Of a stretch of DNA of 64,000 nt, positions 10,695 to 19,772 are shown piece after piece. The DNA is from Pseudomonas paeninsulae. GTDB lineage: Bacteria > Pseudomonadota > Gammaproteobacteria > Pseudomonadales > Pseudomonadaceae. A program made the position numbers and the translations under genes. The number at the start of each line of letters is the position of its first letter. Positions within the stretch are counted from its first letter, which is position 1. Location of the stretch: the NCBI RefSeq assembly GCF_035621475.1, contig NZ_CP141799.1, positions 3,460,501 to 3,524,500 of the forward strand, read 5' to 3'. The notes below the pieces were generated by a model, which did no database searches, was not told the origin of the DNA, and worked only from the letters and a program-made list of their open reading frames with translations.

Positions 10695-11753
10695 ATGAAA
10701 AAACTGCTGCTAGCTTCATTGATGGGCTCGGCCATTGCCCTGGCAACCTCGGCCATGGCTGCCGACTCGGACCTGCAAGCGCTGGAACAAGCCGCACGCG
10801 CAGAAGGCGCGGTAAACAGCGTGGGCATGCCGGACAGCTGGGCCAACTGGAAAGACACCTGGGTGGATCTGGAGAAGCTCTACGGCCTCAAGCACATGGA
10901 CACCGACATGAGCTCGGCCCAGGAGATCGCCAAATTCGCCGCCGAGAAAGACAACGCCAGTGCCGATATCGGCGACGTTGGTGCGGCGTTCGGCCCCATT
11001 GCGGTACAGCAAGGTGTTACCCAAGCCTACAAACCGAGTACCTGGGAACAGATTCCGAGCTGGGCCAAGGACGCCGACGGCCACTGGATGCTCGCCTACA
11101 CCGGTTCCATCGCCTTTATCGTCAACAAGCAGCTGGTCAAGGATGTGCCGAAAAGCTGGGCCGACCTGAAAACCGGCAAGTACCGTATCGCCATCGGCGA
11201 CGTCAGCGCCGCCGCCCAAGCGGTCAATGGCGTACTGGCCGCGGCCATCGCCAACGGCGGTGACGAGACCAACATTCAGCCGGGCCTGGACTTCTTCGCC
11301 GCCATCGCCGAGCAGGGCCGTTTGTCGCTGGCCAACCCGACCATCCAGACCCTGGAAAAAGGCGAAGTGGAAGTCGGCGTGGTCTGGGATTTCAACGGCC
11401 TCTCCTACCGCGACCAGATCGACCCGAGTCGCTTCGAGGTGCTGATTCCGTCCGACGGCTCGGTGATCTCCGGCTACACCACCATCATCAACAAGTACGC
11501 GAAGAACCCCAACGCCGCCAAACTGGCGCGCGAGTACATCCTCAGCGACGCCGGCCAGATCAACCTGGCCAAGGGCAACGCCCGGCCGATCCGCGCCGAG
11601 CACCTGACCCTGCCGGCCGAGGTTCAGGCCAAGCTGCTGCCTAACGAGCAATACGCCAAGGTCCAGCCGATCAAGGATGCCGCCGCCTGGGAAGCCACTT
11701 CCAAGGCCTTGCCGCAGCAATGGCAGGAGAACGTCATCATCAATATGGAGTAA
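10695..11753 (+). CDS. ABC transporter periplasmic substrate-binding protein
   Basis: The 352-residue protein has a clear Sec signal peptide (MKKLLLASLMGSAIALATSAMA, cleavage after AMA at about residue 22). The mature part resembles class II binding proteins of the iron/polyamine/2-aminoethylphosphonate group, with motifs such as ADIGDVGAAFGP and YTGSIAFIVNK. It is the first gene of an operon with two permeases, an ATPase and two hydrolases. The GntR-UTRA regulator and the phosphatase-type enzymes favour an organophosphorus ligand, in the style of PhnSTUV systems; the ligand is inferred, not shown. Confidence 0.9.
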   Translation: MKKLLLASLMGSAIALATSAMAADSDLQALEQAARAEGAVNSVGMPDSWANWKDTWVDLEKLYGLKHMDTDMSSAQEIAKFAAEKDNASADIGDVGAAFGPIAVQQGVTQAYKPSTWEQIPSWAKDADGHWMLAYTGSIAFIVNKQLVKDVPKSWADLKTGKYRIAIGDVSAAAQAVNGVLAAAIANGGDETNIQPGLDFFAAIAEQGRLSLANPTIQTLEKGEVEVGVVWDFNGLSYRDQIDPSRFEVLIPSDGSVISGYTTIINKYAKNPNAAKLAREYILSDAGQINLAKGNARPIRAEHLTLPAEVQAKLLPNEQYAKVQPIKDAAAWEATSKALPQQWQENVIINME

Positions 11754-11761
11754 TAAGCAGC

Positions 11762-11836
11762 CGTAGGATGGGTTGAGCCGGCGATACCCATGTTTCACGC
11801 ACCTTGATGGGTATCGCAAGCTCAACCCATCCTACG
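11762..11836. repeat. 75-bp imperfect inverted repeat (REP/MITE-like) inside the operon
   Basis: The left arm has CGTAGGATGGGTTGAGC (11762-11778) and GCGATACCCAT (11781-11791). The right arm has ATGGGTATCGC (11807-11817) and GCTCAACCCATCCTACG (11820-11836). The 17-bp and 11-bp arms pair perfectly and would form a long hairpin in the mRNA between the binding-protein gene and the phosphodiesterase gene. Elements with this GTAGGATGGGTTGAGC sequence are, as far as I recall, common between genes in Pseudomonas. It may act as a processing or attenuation point that makes binding protein more abundant than the rest of the transporter. Confidence 0.85.
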
Positions 11837-11853
11837 CAACCATCGAGATTGCC

Positions 11854-12660
11854 ATGAAGCACAACGTCATCCTGGTGGTACTGGATGGCCTGAATTACGA
11901 GGTGGCCCGGCATGCGCTGGGGCATCTGCAGGCCTACTGCGGCGCCGAACGCGCAGCCTTGTACAAGCTCGAATGCGAGCTGCCCTCACTGTCCCGTCCG
12001 CTGTACGAATGCATCCTCACCGGCGTCAGGCCAATCGACAGTGGCGTGGTGCACAATCAGGTGGTACGCCTGTCCAATCAGCGCAGCCTGTTCCACTACG
12101 CCCGCGCTGCCGGCCTGAGCACCGCCGCCGCGGCCTATCACTGGGTCAGCGAGCTGTATAACCGCGCGCCCTTCGACGCCGTCCGCGACCGCCATACCGA
12201 TGACCTCGACCTGCCGATCCAGCACGGCCATTTCTACTACGCCGACCACTACCCCGATTCCCACCTGTTCGCCGACGCGGAAAGCCTGCGCCGGCGCCAC
12301 AGCCCGAACTTGCTCCTGGTGCACCCGATGAACATCGACGATGCCGGCCACAAGCACGGCCTCGATAGCGCGCAATACCGCAACAGCGCGCGGGTCGCCG
12401 ACATCCTGCTCGCCGACTACCTGCAAGGCTGGCTCGATGCCGGCTACCAGGTGCTGGTCACCGCCGACCACGGCATGAACAACGACCGCTCGCACAACGG
12501 CCTGCTCGTCGAAGAACGCGAAGTGCCGCTGTTCGTGCTGGGCTCGGCCTTCAGCCTGAACCTCGACGCCCGGCCGAAGCAGACCGAGCTGTGCGGCACC
12601 ATCTGTGAGCTGCTCGGCGCAGCCCACGACAAACCCGTTTGCAGAGAACTATTGAAATGA
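11854..12660 (+). CDS. Alkaline-phosphatase-superfamily phosphodiesterase/pyrophosphatase-like enzyme, cytoplasmic
   Basis: This 268-residue protein has the type I phosphodiesterase/nucleotide pyrophosphatase core: VVLDGLN (metal Asp), LPSLSRPLYECILTG (probable Ser/Thr nucleophile region), HPMNIDDAGHKHG (metal Asp/His) and TADHGMNND (Asp-His). The superfamily includes phosphodiesterases, phosphonoacetate hydrolase and phosphoglycerol enzymes. No signal peptide is present, so it should act in the cytoplasm on an imported phosphodiester or phosphonate. I chose the ATG at 11854; the longer frame from 11773 runs through the inverted repeat. The stop overlaps the first permease start (ATGA), confirming co-translation with the transporter. 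Confidence 0.85.
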   Translation: MKHNVILVVLDGLNYEVARHALGHLQAYCGAERAALYKLECELPSLSRPLYECILTGVRPIDSGVVHNQVVRLSNQRSLFHYARAAGLSTAAAAYHWVSELYNRAPFDAVRDRHTDDLDLPIQHGHFYYADHYPDSHLFADAESLRRRHSPNLLLVHPMNIDDAGHKHGLDSAQYRNSARVADILLADYLQGWLDAGYQVLVTADHGMNNDRSHNGLLVEEREVPLFVLGSAFSLNLDARPKQTELCGTICELLGAAHDKPVCRELLK

Positions 12661-13571
12661 GCGCGTCACTCGAACGAAGCGCCAAGCTACCCGGCGCAGC
12701 GCAGCCGATAGCCGCGCCGCGCGCTCGACTATCGCCACGGCTCAAGGGCAAATGGTTGGCGGCACTGTGCCTGTTGCCCTTCGCCGTGTTTTTTCTGCTA
12801 TTCCAGATCGCGCCGCTGGTGTGGGTGGCGGTCAACAGCCTGAACAGCGCCGAAGGCTGGGGCCTGGCTAATTTCGCCAAGGTGTTCAATTCCAGGTTCT
12901 ACCTGCAGGCGATCAAACACAGCCTGCAGATTTCCTTCTGGTCGAGCCTGTTCGGCATGAGCATTGCCATCCTCGGCAGCTATTCACTGCATCAGGTGGA
13001 TTCAAAGCTGCGCGATTTCGTCATGGCCTTCTCCAACATGACCAGCAACTTTGCCGGCGTACCGCTGGCCTTCGCCTTCATCATCCTGCTCGGTTTCAAC
13101 GGCGCGCTGACCCTGCTGCTGATCAAGATCGGCCTAATCGAGAGCTTCAACCTCTACTCGAAGGACGGCCTGATCGTGCTCTACACCTACTTTCAGATCC
13201 CCCTCGGCGTGCTGCTGCTGTACCCGGCCTTCGACGCCCTGCGCGAGGACTGGCGCGAATCGGCCGCACTGCTCGGCGCCAACACCTGGGACTTCTGGCG
13301 GCATATCGGCCTGCCGGTGCTGACCCCGGCGCTGCTCGGCACCTTCGTCATCCTCCTGGCCAATGCCCTGGGCGCCTACGCCACCGTGTACTACCTGACC
13401 ACCGGTAACTTCAACGTGATGCCGATCCGCATCGCCGGCCTGGTTTCGGGCGACATTTCCCTCGATCCAAACCTGGCCAGCGCCCTGGCGATGATATTGG
13501 TCGGCCTGATGGCAGTGATCACCGTGGCCCATCAACTGTTGCTGAAGAGGAGCAAGCATGTCTCGCGCTAA
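12657..13571 (+). CDS. ABC transporter permease 1
   Basis: This 304-residue inner-membrane protein has about six membrane helices (first at about residues 38-60, LCLLPFAVFFLLFQ) and the ATPase-contact EAA loop in the ESAALLGANTWDFWRHIGLPVL region. It pairs with the following permease as a heterodimer of the spermidine/2-aminoethylphosphonate type. It starts with an ATGA overlap and ends with a 14-nt overlap into permease 2. Confidence 0.92.
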   Translation: MSASLERSAKLPGAAQPIAAPRARLSPRLKGKWLAALCLLPFAVFFLLFQIAPLVWVAVNSLNSAEGWGLANFAKVFNSRFYLQAIKHSLQISFWSSLFGMSIAILGSYSLHQVDSKLRDFVMAFSNMTSNFAGVPLAFAFIILLGFNGALTLLLIKIGLIESFNLYSKDGLIVLYTYFQIPLGVLLLYPAFDALREDWRESAALLGANTWDFWRHIGLPVLTPALLGTFVILLANALGAYATVYYLTTGNFNVMPIRIAGLVSGDISLDPNLASALAMILVGLMAVITVAHQLLLKRSKHVSR

Positions 13572-14355
13572 CCCTGCGCCAGCGGCGCTTTACCACCGCA
13601 TAGTGGTCTGGCTGCTGTTTCTGATTTTGCTGACGCCGCTGGCCGGCACCCTGCTCTATTCGTTGTCCACCAGTTGGTCGGCGAGCATCCTGCCCGATGG
13701 CCTGACCTTCAAGTGGTACCTGGCGCTGTGGAGCGACCAGCGTTTCCTCAACGCCTTCGGCCGGTCGCTGCTGGTGTGCTTTGGCGCCCTGGCGTTGTCG
13801 GTGGTGTTGATTCTGCCGCTGCTGTTCGTGGTGCATTACCACTTCCCCAAACTCGACGGGCTGATGAATATCCTGATCCTGCTGCCCTTCGCCGTGCCGC
13901 CGGTGGTGTCCTCGGTGGGCCTGTTGCAACTGTATGGCTCGGGGCCGCTGGCGATGACCGGCACACCGTGGATTCTGGTCGGCTGCTACTTCACCATCGC
14001 CCTGCCTTTTATGTACCGGGCGATCACCAACAACCTGCAGGCGATCAACCTGCCGGACCTGATGGACGCCGCCCACCTGCTCGGCGCCAGCACTTGGAAG
14101 GCGGCATTTCTGGTCGTACTGCCCAACCTGCGCAAGGGCCTGATGGTGTCGCTGTTCCTCTCCTTCAGCTTCCTGTTCGGCGAGTTCGTGTTCGCCAACA
14201 TGCTGGTCGGTACCCGCTATGAAACCCTGCAGGTCTACCTCAACAACATGAAAAACAGCAGCGGCCACTTCAACAGCGCCCTGGTGATTTCCTACTTCTT
14301 CTTCGTGCTGGTCTTCACTTGGGCCGCCAACCGCCTGAACAAGGACAAGTCATGA
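13558..14355 (+). CDS. ABC transporter permease 2
   Basis: This 265-residue membrane protein has six predicted helices. Its EAA-type loop is DAAHLLGASTWKAAFLVVLPNL, which contacts the ATP-binding subunit. It is a PotC/PhnV-like second permease. It is coupled at both ends: 14-nt overlap with permease 1 and ATGA overlap with the ATPase gene. Confidence 0.92.
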   Translation: MSRANPAPAALYHRIVVWLLFLILLTPLAGTLLYSLSTSWSASILPDGLTFKWYLALWSDQRFLNAFGRSLLVCFGALALSVVLILPLLFVVHYHFPKLDGLMNILILLPFAVPPVVSSVGLLQLYGSGPLAMTGTPWILVGCYFTIALPFMYRAITNNLQAINLPDLMDAAHLLGASTWKAAFLVVLPNLRKGLMVSLFLSFSFLFGEFVFANMLVGTRYETLQVYLNNMKNSSGHFNSALVISYFFFVLVFTWAANRLNKDKS

Positions 14356-15341
14356 GTTACCTGAGCATCCAGAGTCTGCACAAAAGCTATGGCGATATCT
14401 CGATCTTCAGCGATATCAACTGCGAAATCGGCAAGGGCGAATTCGTCACCCTGCTCGGCCCCTCGGGCTGCGGCAAGTCCACCCTGCTACGCTGCATCGC
14501 CGGTCTGACCGAAGTGGGCGGTGGGCAGATCCTCCTCGATGGCGAAGACCTGGTGCCGCAAGCGCCGCAGAAGCGCGGCATCGGCATGGTATTCCAGAGC
14601 TATGCGCTGTTCCCAAATATGACCGTGCAGCAGAACGTCGCCTTCGGCCTACGTATGCAGAAGGTCAGCAAGGAGGAAAGCGTCCAGCGTGTTCAGGAAG
14701 CCCTGGACATGGTCGAACTCGGTGACTTTGCCGCGCGCTACCCGCATCAGCTGTCCGGCGGCCAATGCCAGCGTGTGGCCCTGGCCCGCTCCCTGGTGAC
14801 CCGCCCGCGCCTACTGTTGCTTGACGAGCCGCTCTCGGCCCTGGATGCACGCATCCGCAAACACCTGCGCGAACAGATCCGCGCCATCCAGCAGGATCTC
14901 GGCCTGACCACCATCTTCGTCACCCACGACCAGGAAGAAGCCCTGGTCATGTCTGACCGCATCTTTCTGATGAATGCCGGCAAGATCGTCCAGAGCGGCG
15001 ATGCGGAAACCCTCTACACCGCGCCAATCGATGCCTTCGCCGCCGGTTTTATCGGCAACTACAACCTACTCGATGCCGATGCCGCCAGCCGCTTGCTCGG
15101 CAGGCCGATCGGCAGCCGTATCGCCATTCGCCCGGAGGCTATTCAGATCAGCAGCCAGGGCAGCATCGAGGGACAAATCCGCAGCCACAGCCTGCTCGGC
15201 AACGTCATCCGTTACCGCGTCGAAGCCCGTGGCGTCGAGTTGCTGGTCGATGTATTGAACCGCTCGGTCGAGGACATGCACGGCCGCGGCCAACGTATAG
15301 CGCTGACCATCGAAGCCGACGCGATCCGGGAGGTGGCGTAA
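14352..15341 (+). CDS. ABC transporter ATP-binding protein
   Basis: The 329-residue ATPase energises the importer. Visible motifs are Walker A GPSGCGKST, signature LSGGQCQRVALARSL, Walker B LLLLDEPLSALD and the switch His in VTHDQEEA. The C-terminal 80 residues form the TOBE/OB-type regulatory domain of the PotA/PhnT group (IAIRPEAIQI). The true start is the ATG at 14352 overlapping the permease 2 stop; the longer frame from 14319 is an artefact of reading inside the permease gene. Confidence 0.95.
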   Translation: MSYLSIQSLHKSYGDISIFSDINCEIGKGEFVTLLGPSGCGKSTLLRCIAGLTEVGGGQILLDGEDLVPQAPQKRGIGMVFQSYALFPNMTVQQNVAFGLRMQKVSKEESVQRVQEALDMVELGDFAARYPHQLSGGQCQRVALARSLVTRPRLLLLDEPLSALDARIRKHLREQIRAIQQDLGLTTIFVTHDQEEALVMSDRIFLMNAGKIVQSGDAETLYTAPIDAFAAGFIGNYNLLDADAASRLLGRPIGSRIAIRPEAIQISSQGSIEGQIRSHSLLGNVIRYRVEARGVELLVDVLNRSVEDMHGRGQRIALTIEADAIREVA

Positions 15342-15994
15342 TGGCCCTGGCAATCTTCGATCTGGACGAAACCCTGATTCACGGTGACTGCGCCAGCCTG
15401 TGGAGCGCGGAAATGGCCAAGCTCGGCTGGGTCGACGGCGAGAGTTTTATCAAGAAAGACCATGAGCTGATGGCGCTCTATGCCGAAGGTAAACTGGCCA
15501 TGGAGGATTATATGACCTTCAGCCTCTCGCCTCTGGTCGGGCGCAGCGCCGAGGAAGTCGCCTTCGTCGTCGAGCCCTATGTCGAGGATGTGATCGAACC
15601 GCTGCTGTACAGCGACGCCACCCGCTGCCTGGCCAACCACCGCGCCGCCGGTGACCGCATTCTGATTATCTCTGCTTCCGCGCATTTTCTGGTCAGCGCC
15701 ATCGCCGCGCGTCTCAAGGTCAAGGATGTGCTGGCCATCGACCTCGAGGAGCAACACGGCACCTACAGCGGCCGCACCCACGGGGTGCTGACCTACCGCG
15801 AGGGCAAAGTCACGCGCCTGCAAGCCTGGCTCGAACAACAGGGTGAAAGCCTGGACGGCGCCTACTTCTACTCCGACTCGCGCAATGACCTACCGCTGCT
15901 GCAACGGGTCAGCAAACCGCGCGCGGTCAACCCGGACCTGGTGCTGCGCCAGCATGCCGAACAGGCCGGCTGGCCGATTCTGAGCTGGCACTGA
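15341..15994 (+). CDS. HAD-superfamily (subfamily IB) phosphatase
   Basis: The 217-residue protein has HAD motif I FDLDETLIHGD (nucleophile Asp and acid/base Asp), motif II in ILIISAS, and motif III/IV in YFYSDSRNDLPLL. Subfamily IB includes SerB-like phosphoserine phosphatases. The ATG overlaps the ATPase stop (TAATG), so this is the last gene of the uptake operon. A cytoplasmic phosphatase after a cytoplasmic phosphodiesterase suggests stepwise release of phosphate from an imported compound (inference). Confidence 0.9.
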   Translation: MALAIFDLDETLIHGDCASLWSAEMAKLGWVDGESFIKKDHELMALYAEGKLAMEDYMTFSLSPLVGRSAEEVAFVVEPYVEDVIEPLLYSDATRCLANHRAAGDRILIISASAHFLVSAIAARLKVKDVLAIDLEEQHGTYSGRTHGVLTYREGKVTRLQAWLEQQGESLDGAYFYSDSRNDLPLLQRVSKPRAVNPDLVLRQHAEQAGWPILSWH

Positions 15995-16106
15995 CTACCC
16001 ACTTGCGGCCGAGTAGCAGCGCAATGCTGTTGGCCTGATCGTTGATCAGGTCGTAGTCAGCCTGAGCTAGGCGCAGATGCCTGCAGGAAGAACATGATCG
16101 ACGTTT

Positions 16107-16134
16107 GGCCAGAACAAAGCGCTCTGGCCTTTTT
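16107..16134 (+). terminator. Rho-independent terminator of the uptake operon
   Basis: A GGCCAG / CTGGCC stem is followed by TTTTT on the plus strand, 110 bp after the HAD gene and just before the converging metZ stop. A smaller hairpin (CTGATCgttGATCAG) lies upstream at about 16036-16050. Confidence 0.75.
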
Positions 16135-16144
16135 CAACGGCCGG

Positions 16145-17356
16145 TTAGAGCGCCGCCAAACCGCGAGCCAGATCGGCCTTGAGATCGACGATGTCCTCCA
16201 AACCCACGGCCACCCGAATCAGATTGTCGCGGATACCGGCGCTGGCACGCTCGGCCGGCGACAGACGACCATGGGAAGTGGTCGCGGGGTGAGCGATGGT
16301 GGTTTTGGTATCGCCCAGGTTGGTGGTGATCGAAATCACCCGCGTCGCATCGATAAAGCGCCAGGCTGCCTCCTTGCCGCCCTTGACTTCGAAACTGACC
16401 ACCGCGCCGAAGCCGCTCTGTTGGCGCTTGGCCAACTCATGCTGCGGGTGGCTGGGCAACCCCGAATAGTAGACATGCTCGATACCCGGCTGCTGTTCCA
16501 GCCACTCGGCCAACTGCTGGGAACTGGCGCAATGCGCCTGCATGCGCACACGTAGCGTTTCCAAGCCCTTGAGAAAGATCCAGGCGTTGAACGGGCTGAG
16601 GGTCGGCCCTGCGGTACGCAGAAATCCGACCATCTCCTTCATCAACTCCGCCTTGCCGGCCACCACGCCACCCATGCTGCGGCCTTGGCCATCGATGTAC
16701 TTGGTCGCCGAATGCATGACAATATCCGCCCCCAGCTTGAGCGGCTGCTGCAACGCTGGCGTGCAAAAGCAGTTGTCCACCGCCAGTAGAGCGCCCTTGC
16801 TGTGGGCTATTTCCGCCAGCGCGCGGATATCCACCAGTTCGGCTAGCGGATTGGATGGTGACTCGACGAACAGCAGCTTGGTGTTGGGCTTGAACGCAGC
16901 GCTCCAGGCGTGCAAATCGGCCAGTGGCACATAGTCGACCTGCACACCGAAACGCTTGAGGTATTTCTCGAACAGACTGATGGTTGAGCCAAATACACTG
17001 CGCGAGACCAGGACATGGTCCCCAGCACTGCATAGGCTCATGACCATGGCCAGGATCGCCGACATGCCGGACGAGGTCGCCACGGCTTGCTCGGCACCTT
17101 CCAGCGCGGCGATGCGCTCCTCGAAGGCGCGCACCGTGGGGTTGGTGTAACGCGAGTAGACGTTACCCGGTACTTCCCCGGCAAAGCGGGCGGCAGCATC
17201 GGCAGCGGTGCGGAACACATAGCTGGAGGTCGGGTAAATCGCCTCGCTGTGTTCGCCCTCAGGCGAGCGATGCTGGCCGGCGCGTACCGCCAGGGTGTCG
17301 AAACCCACCCCGTCGAGGTCGCTATCCAGGCGACCTGCATCCCATTCAATCGTCAT
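16145..17356 (-). CDS. metZ: O-succinylhomoserine sulfhydrylase MetZ
   Basis: MetZ makes homocysteine directly from O-succinylhomoserine and sulfide in Pseudomonas methionine synthesis. The 403-residue protein is a Cys/Met-metabolism PLP enzyme: YSRYTNPTVRAFEERIAALE (cofactor contact), ATSSGMSAILA, VDNCFCTPALQQP and the PLP lysine in HSATKYIDGQGRS. Its position directly after purF is the usual Pseudomonas arrangement and supports MetZ rather than MetB. Confidence 0.95.
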   Translation of the reverse strand: MTIEWDAGRLDSDLDGVGFDTLAVRAGQHRSPEGEHSEAIYPTSSYVFRTAADAAARFAGEVPGNVYSRYTNPTVRAFEERIAALEGAEQAVATSSGMSAILAMVMSLCSAGDHVLVSRSVFGSTISLFEKYLKRFGVQVDYVPLADLHAWSAAFKPNTKLLFVESPSNPLAELVDIRALAEIAHSKGALLAVDNCFCTPALQQPLKLGADIVMHSATKYIDGQGRSMGGVVAGKAELMKEMVGFLRTAGPTLSPFNAWIFLKGLETLRVRMQAHCASSQQLAEWLEQQPGIEHVYYSGLPSHPQHELAKRQQSGFGAVVSFEVKGGKEAAWRFIDATRVISITTNLGDTKTTIAHPATTSHGRLSPAERASAGIRDNLIRVAVGLEDIVDLKADLARGLAAL

Positions 17357-17442
17357 TGCCTATGTTCTCCGCCTTCAACCCAACCGTGGCCCCGATTGCA
17401 TCTGGGCCACACCCTTGCAGCCTGTGACTTAACGCTTGCCGC

Positions 17443-18948
17443 TTAGTCGTTATACAAATCGATAATCGCGCTGACCGCCTGGGACTTGACCTTGGTGACG
17501 TCATTACGCGCCTGTTCGATCTTGTTCAGGTAAAACTCATCGACATCGCCAGTGATGTACTGGCCATCGAATACCGCGCAGTCGAAGTGCTCGATCTTGA
17601 TCTTGCCGCCACCAACTGCCTCGATCAGATCGGACAACTCCTGGTACACCAGCCAATCGGCCCCGATCAGCTCGGCGACCTCTTCAGTGCTGCGGTTATG
17701 AGCGATCAGCTCGTGGGCGCTCGGCATGTCGATGCCGTACACATTGGGGTAACGCACTGCTGGCGCGGCCGAGCAGAAGTAGACGTTCTTCGCACCGGCT
17801 TCACGAGCCATCTGGATGATCTGCTTGCAGGTGGTGCCGCGCACGATGGAGTCGTCGACCAGCATCACGTTCTTGCCGCGAAACTCCAGTTCGATGGCGT
17901 TGAGCTTCTGCCGTACCGATTTCTTCCGTGCAGCCTGACCCGGCATGATGAAGGTACGCCCGATATAGCGGTTCTTGACGAAGCCTTCGCGGAACTTCAC
18001 GCCGAGGTGATTGGCCAGCTCCAGCGCCGAGGTACGGCTGGTATCGGGGATCGGAATAACCACGTCGATATCGTGATCCGGTCGCTCGCGGAGGATCTTC
18101 TCGGCCAGTTTCTCGCCCATGCGCAAGCGCGCCTTGTACACCGAGACGCCGTCCATGATCGAATCCGGACGCGCCAGATAGACATGCTCGAAGATGCACG
18201 GCGAGAGATGCGGATTGCTCGCACACTGCCGAGTCGACAGCTTGCCGTCCTCGGTGATGTACACCGCCTCGCCCGGCGCCAGATCGCGAATCAGGGTAAA
18301 GCCGAGCACGTCCAGCGACACGCTTTCCGAGGCGATCATGTACTCCACGCCTTCATCGGTGTGGCGCTGACCGAAGACAATCGGACGAATGCCGTTAGGG
18401 TCACGAAAACCGACGATGCCGTAACCGGTGATCATCGCCACCACCGCGTAACCACCGATGCAGCGCTGATGCACCTGGCTGACTGCGGCGAAGATGTCTT
18501 CCTCGGTCGGCTGCAACTTGCCGCGCTGGGCCAGTTCGTGGGCGAAGACGTTGAGCAACACTTCCGAGTCGGAGTTGGTGTTCACGTGACGCAGATCGGA
18601 TTCGTAGATTTCCTTGGCCAACTGTTCGACGTTAGTCAGGTTGCCGTTGTGCGCCAGGGTGATGCCGTAGGGCGAGTTGACGTAGAAGGGCTGCGCCTCG
18701 GCCGAACTGGAGCTGCCGGCGGTGGGATAGCGCACATGGCCGATGCCCATGTGGCCGACCAGGCGCTGCATATGACGCTGATGGAAGACATCGCGCACCA
18801 GGCCATTGTCCTTGCGCAAAAACAGCCGCCCATCGTGACTGGTGACAATACCGGCAGCATCCTGGCCGCGGTGCTGGAGGACGGTTAGGCCGTCATACAG
18901 CGCCTGATTGACGTTCGATTTACCGACGATACCGACAATGCCACACAT
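17443..18948 (-). CDS. purF: Amidophosphoribosyltransferase PurF
   Basis: PurF catalyses the first committed step of purine synthesis: glutamine plus PRPP to phosphoribosylamine. The 501-residue protein starts MCGIVGIVG, giving the catalytic N-terminal Cys after Met removal, which fixes the start at 18948 rather than 18957. The glutaminase domain spans about 1-230, and the phosphoribosyltransferase domain carries [13 protein letters not shown] (PRPP loop, about 360). It follows cvpA on the same strand, as in E. coli and Pseudomonas. Confidence 0.97.
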   Translation of the reverse strand: MCGIVGIVGKSNVNQALYDGLTVLQHRGQDAAGIVTSHDGRLFLRKDNGLVRDVFHQRHMQRLVGHMGIGHVRYPTAGSSSSAEAQPFYVNSPYGITLAHNGNLTNVEQLAKEIYESDLRHVNTNSDSEVLLNVFAHELAQRGKLQPTEEDIFAAVSQVHQRCIGGYAVVAMITGYGIVGFRDPNGIRPIVFGQRHTDEGVEYMIASESVSLDVLGFTLIRDLAPGEAVYITEDGKLSTRQCASNPHLSPCIFEHVYLARPDSIMDGVSVYKARLRMGEKLAEKILRERPDHDIDVVIPIPDTSRTSALELANHLGVKFREGFVKNRYIGRTFIMPGQAARKKSVRQKLNAIELEFRGKNVMLVDDSIVRGTTCKQIIQMAREAGAKNVYFCSAAPAVRYPNVYGIDMPSAHELIAHNRSTEEVAELIGADWLVYQELSDLIEAVGGGKIKIEHFDCAVFDGQYITGDVDEFYLNKIEQARNDVTKVKSQAVSAIIDLYND

Positions 18949-18994
18949 GTGACGCAACCCCTACTGAAGTGAAACAGGCTAATTCTGAATGCGT

Positions 18995-19549
18995 TTAAGG
19001 CAGTTTATGCTGCATCAGCGCTTCTTTGAACGGCAACTCAGCAGGTACGCTGATGCCGCTGGCAAGCCACTGGCTGGACACCCCCAAAATGAGGTTCTTC
19101 GACCAGTCCGCAACCATTAAAAAGTGCGGCAGCAGCGTCGACTGCTGCCACCACGGATCCTGCTGTACCGGCGCCAGGCTGAGCAGCCCAATCAGCACGA
19201 CTACCAGCAAGCCACCACGGGCGGCGCCGAAAACCATACCGAGAAAACGATCGGTGCCGGAAAGACCGGTGACACGGATCAGCTCGCTGATCAGGTAATT
19301 GACCAGCGCGCCAACCAGCAAGGTGACGATGAAGAGTAAGGCGCAGGCTGCTATCACCCGCGCCGAAGGGGTTTCGATCCATCCGCCAAGGTGCTCGGAC
19401 AACGCGCCACCAAACATCCAGGCAACTACACCGGCAATGATCCAGGTGAGCAAGGACAAGGCTTCCTTGACGAAACCACGGCTCAAACTGATCAAGCTCG
19501 ATACGGCGATGATGGCGATAATCGCCCAATCGACCCAAGTGAATGCCAC
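18995..19549 (-). CDS. cvpA: Colicin V production family membrane protein CvpA
   Basis: The 184-residue inner-membrane protein has four hydrophobic helices (starts about residues 5, 30, 63 and 103). CvpA is needed for colicin V export in E. coli and for envelope-stress tolerance; its biochemical role is not settled. The start codon is GTG (GTG GCA TTC ACT TGG), giving the conserved N-terminus MAFTWVDW. It is adjacent to purF with 46 bp between, the conserved arrangement. Confidence 0.93.
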   Translation of the reverse strand: MAFTWVDWAIIAIIAVSSLISLSRGFVKEALSLLTWIIAGVVAWMFGGALSEHLGGWIETPSARVIAACALLFIVTLLVGALVNYLISELIRVTGLSGTDRFLGMVFGAARGGLLVVVLIGLLSLAPVQQDPWWQQSTLLPHFLMVADWSKNLILGVSSQWLASGISVPAELPFKEALMQHKLP

Positions 19550-19772
19550 GATGCAGGTTACCGACGGAAAAGGCGCTGCATTTTAACAGAGCCCCTCGCA
19601 TGGGGTAAGCAAAGGATTATCCGGCCGCAGGAAAATTACCCTGTGCGCTGAAGCCAGGGCTGGGCGCGCGCGCGAAAACCCCGCTACCACGATGGCGTTG
19701 ACTGTTTTCAGCGCGTGCGCGTTGCACCATGCAAGCGCGGGTCGCCAGCTCGCAGAATACCGCGACAGCCCG

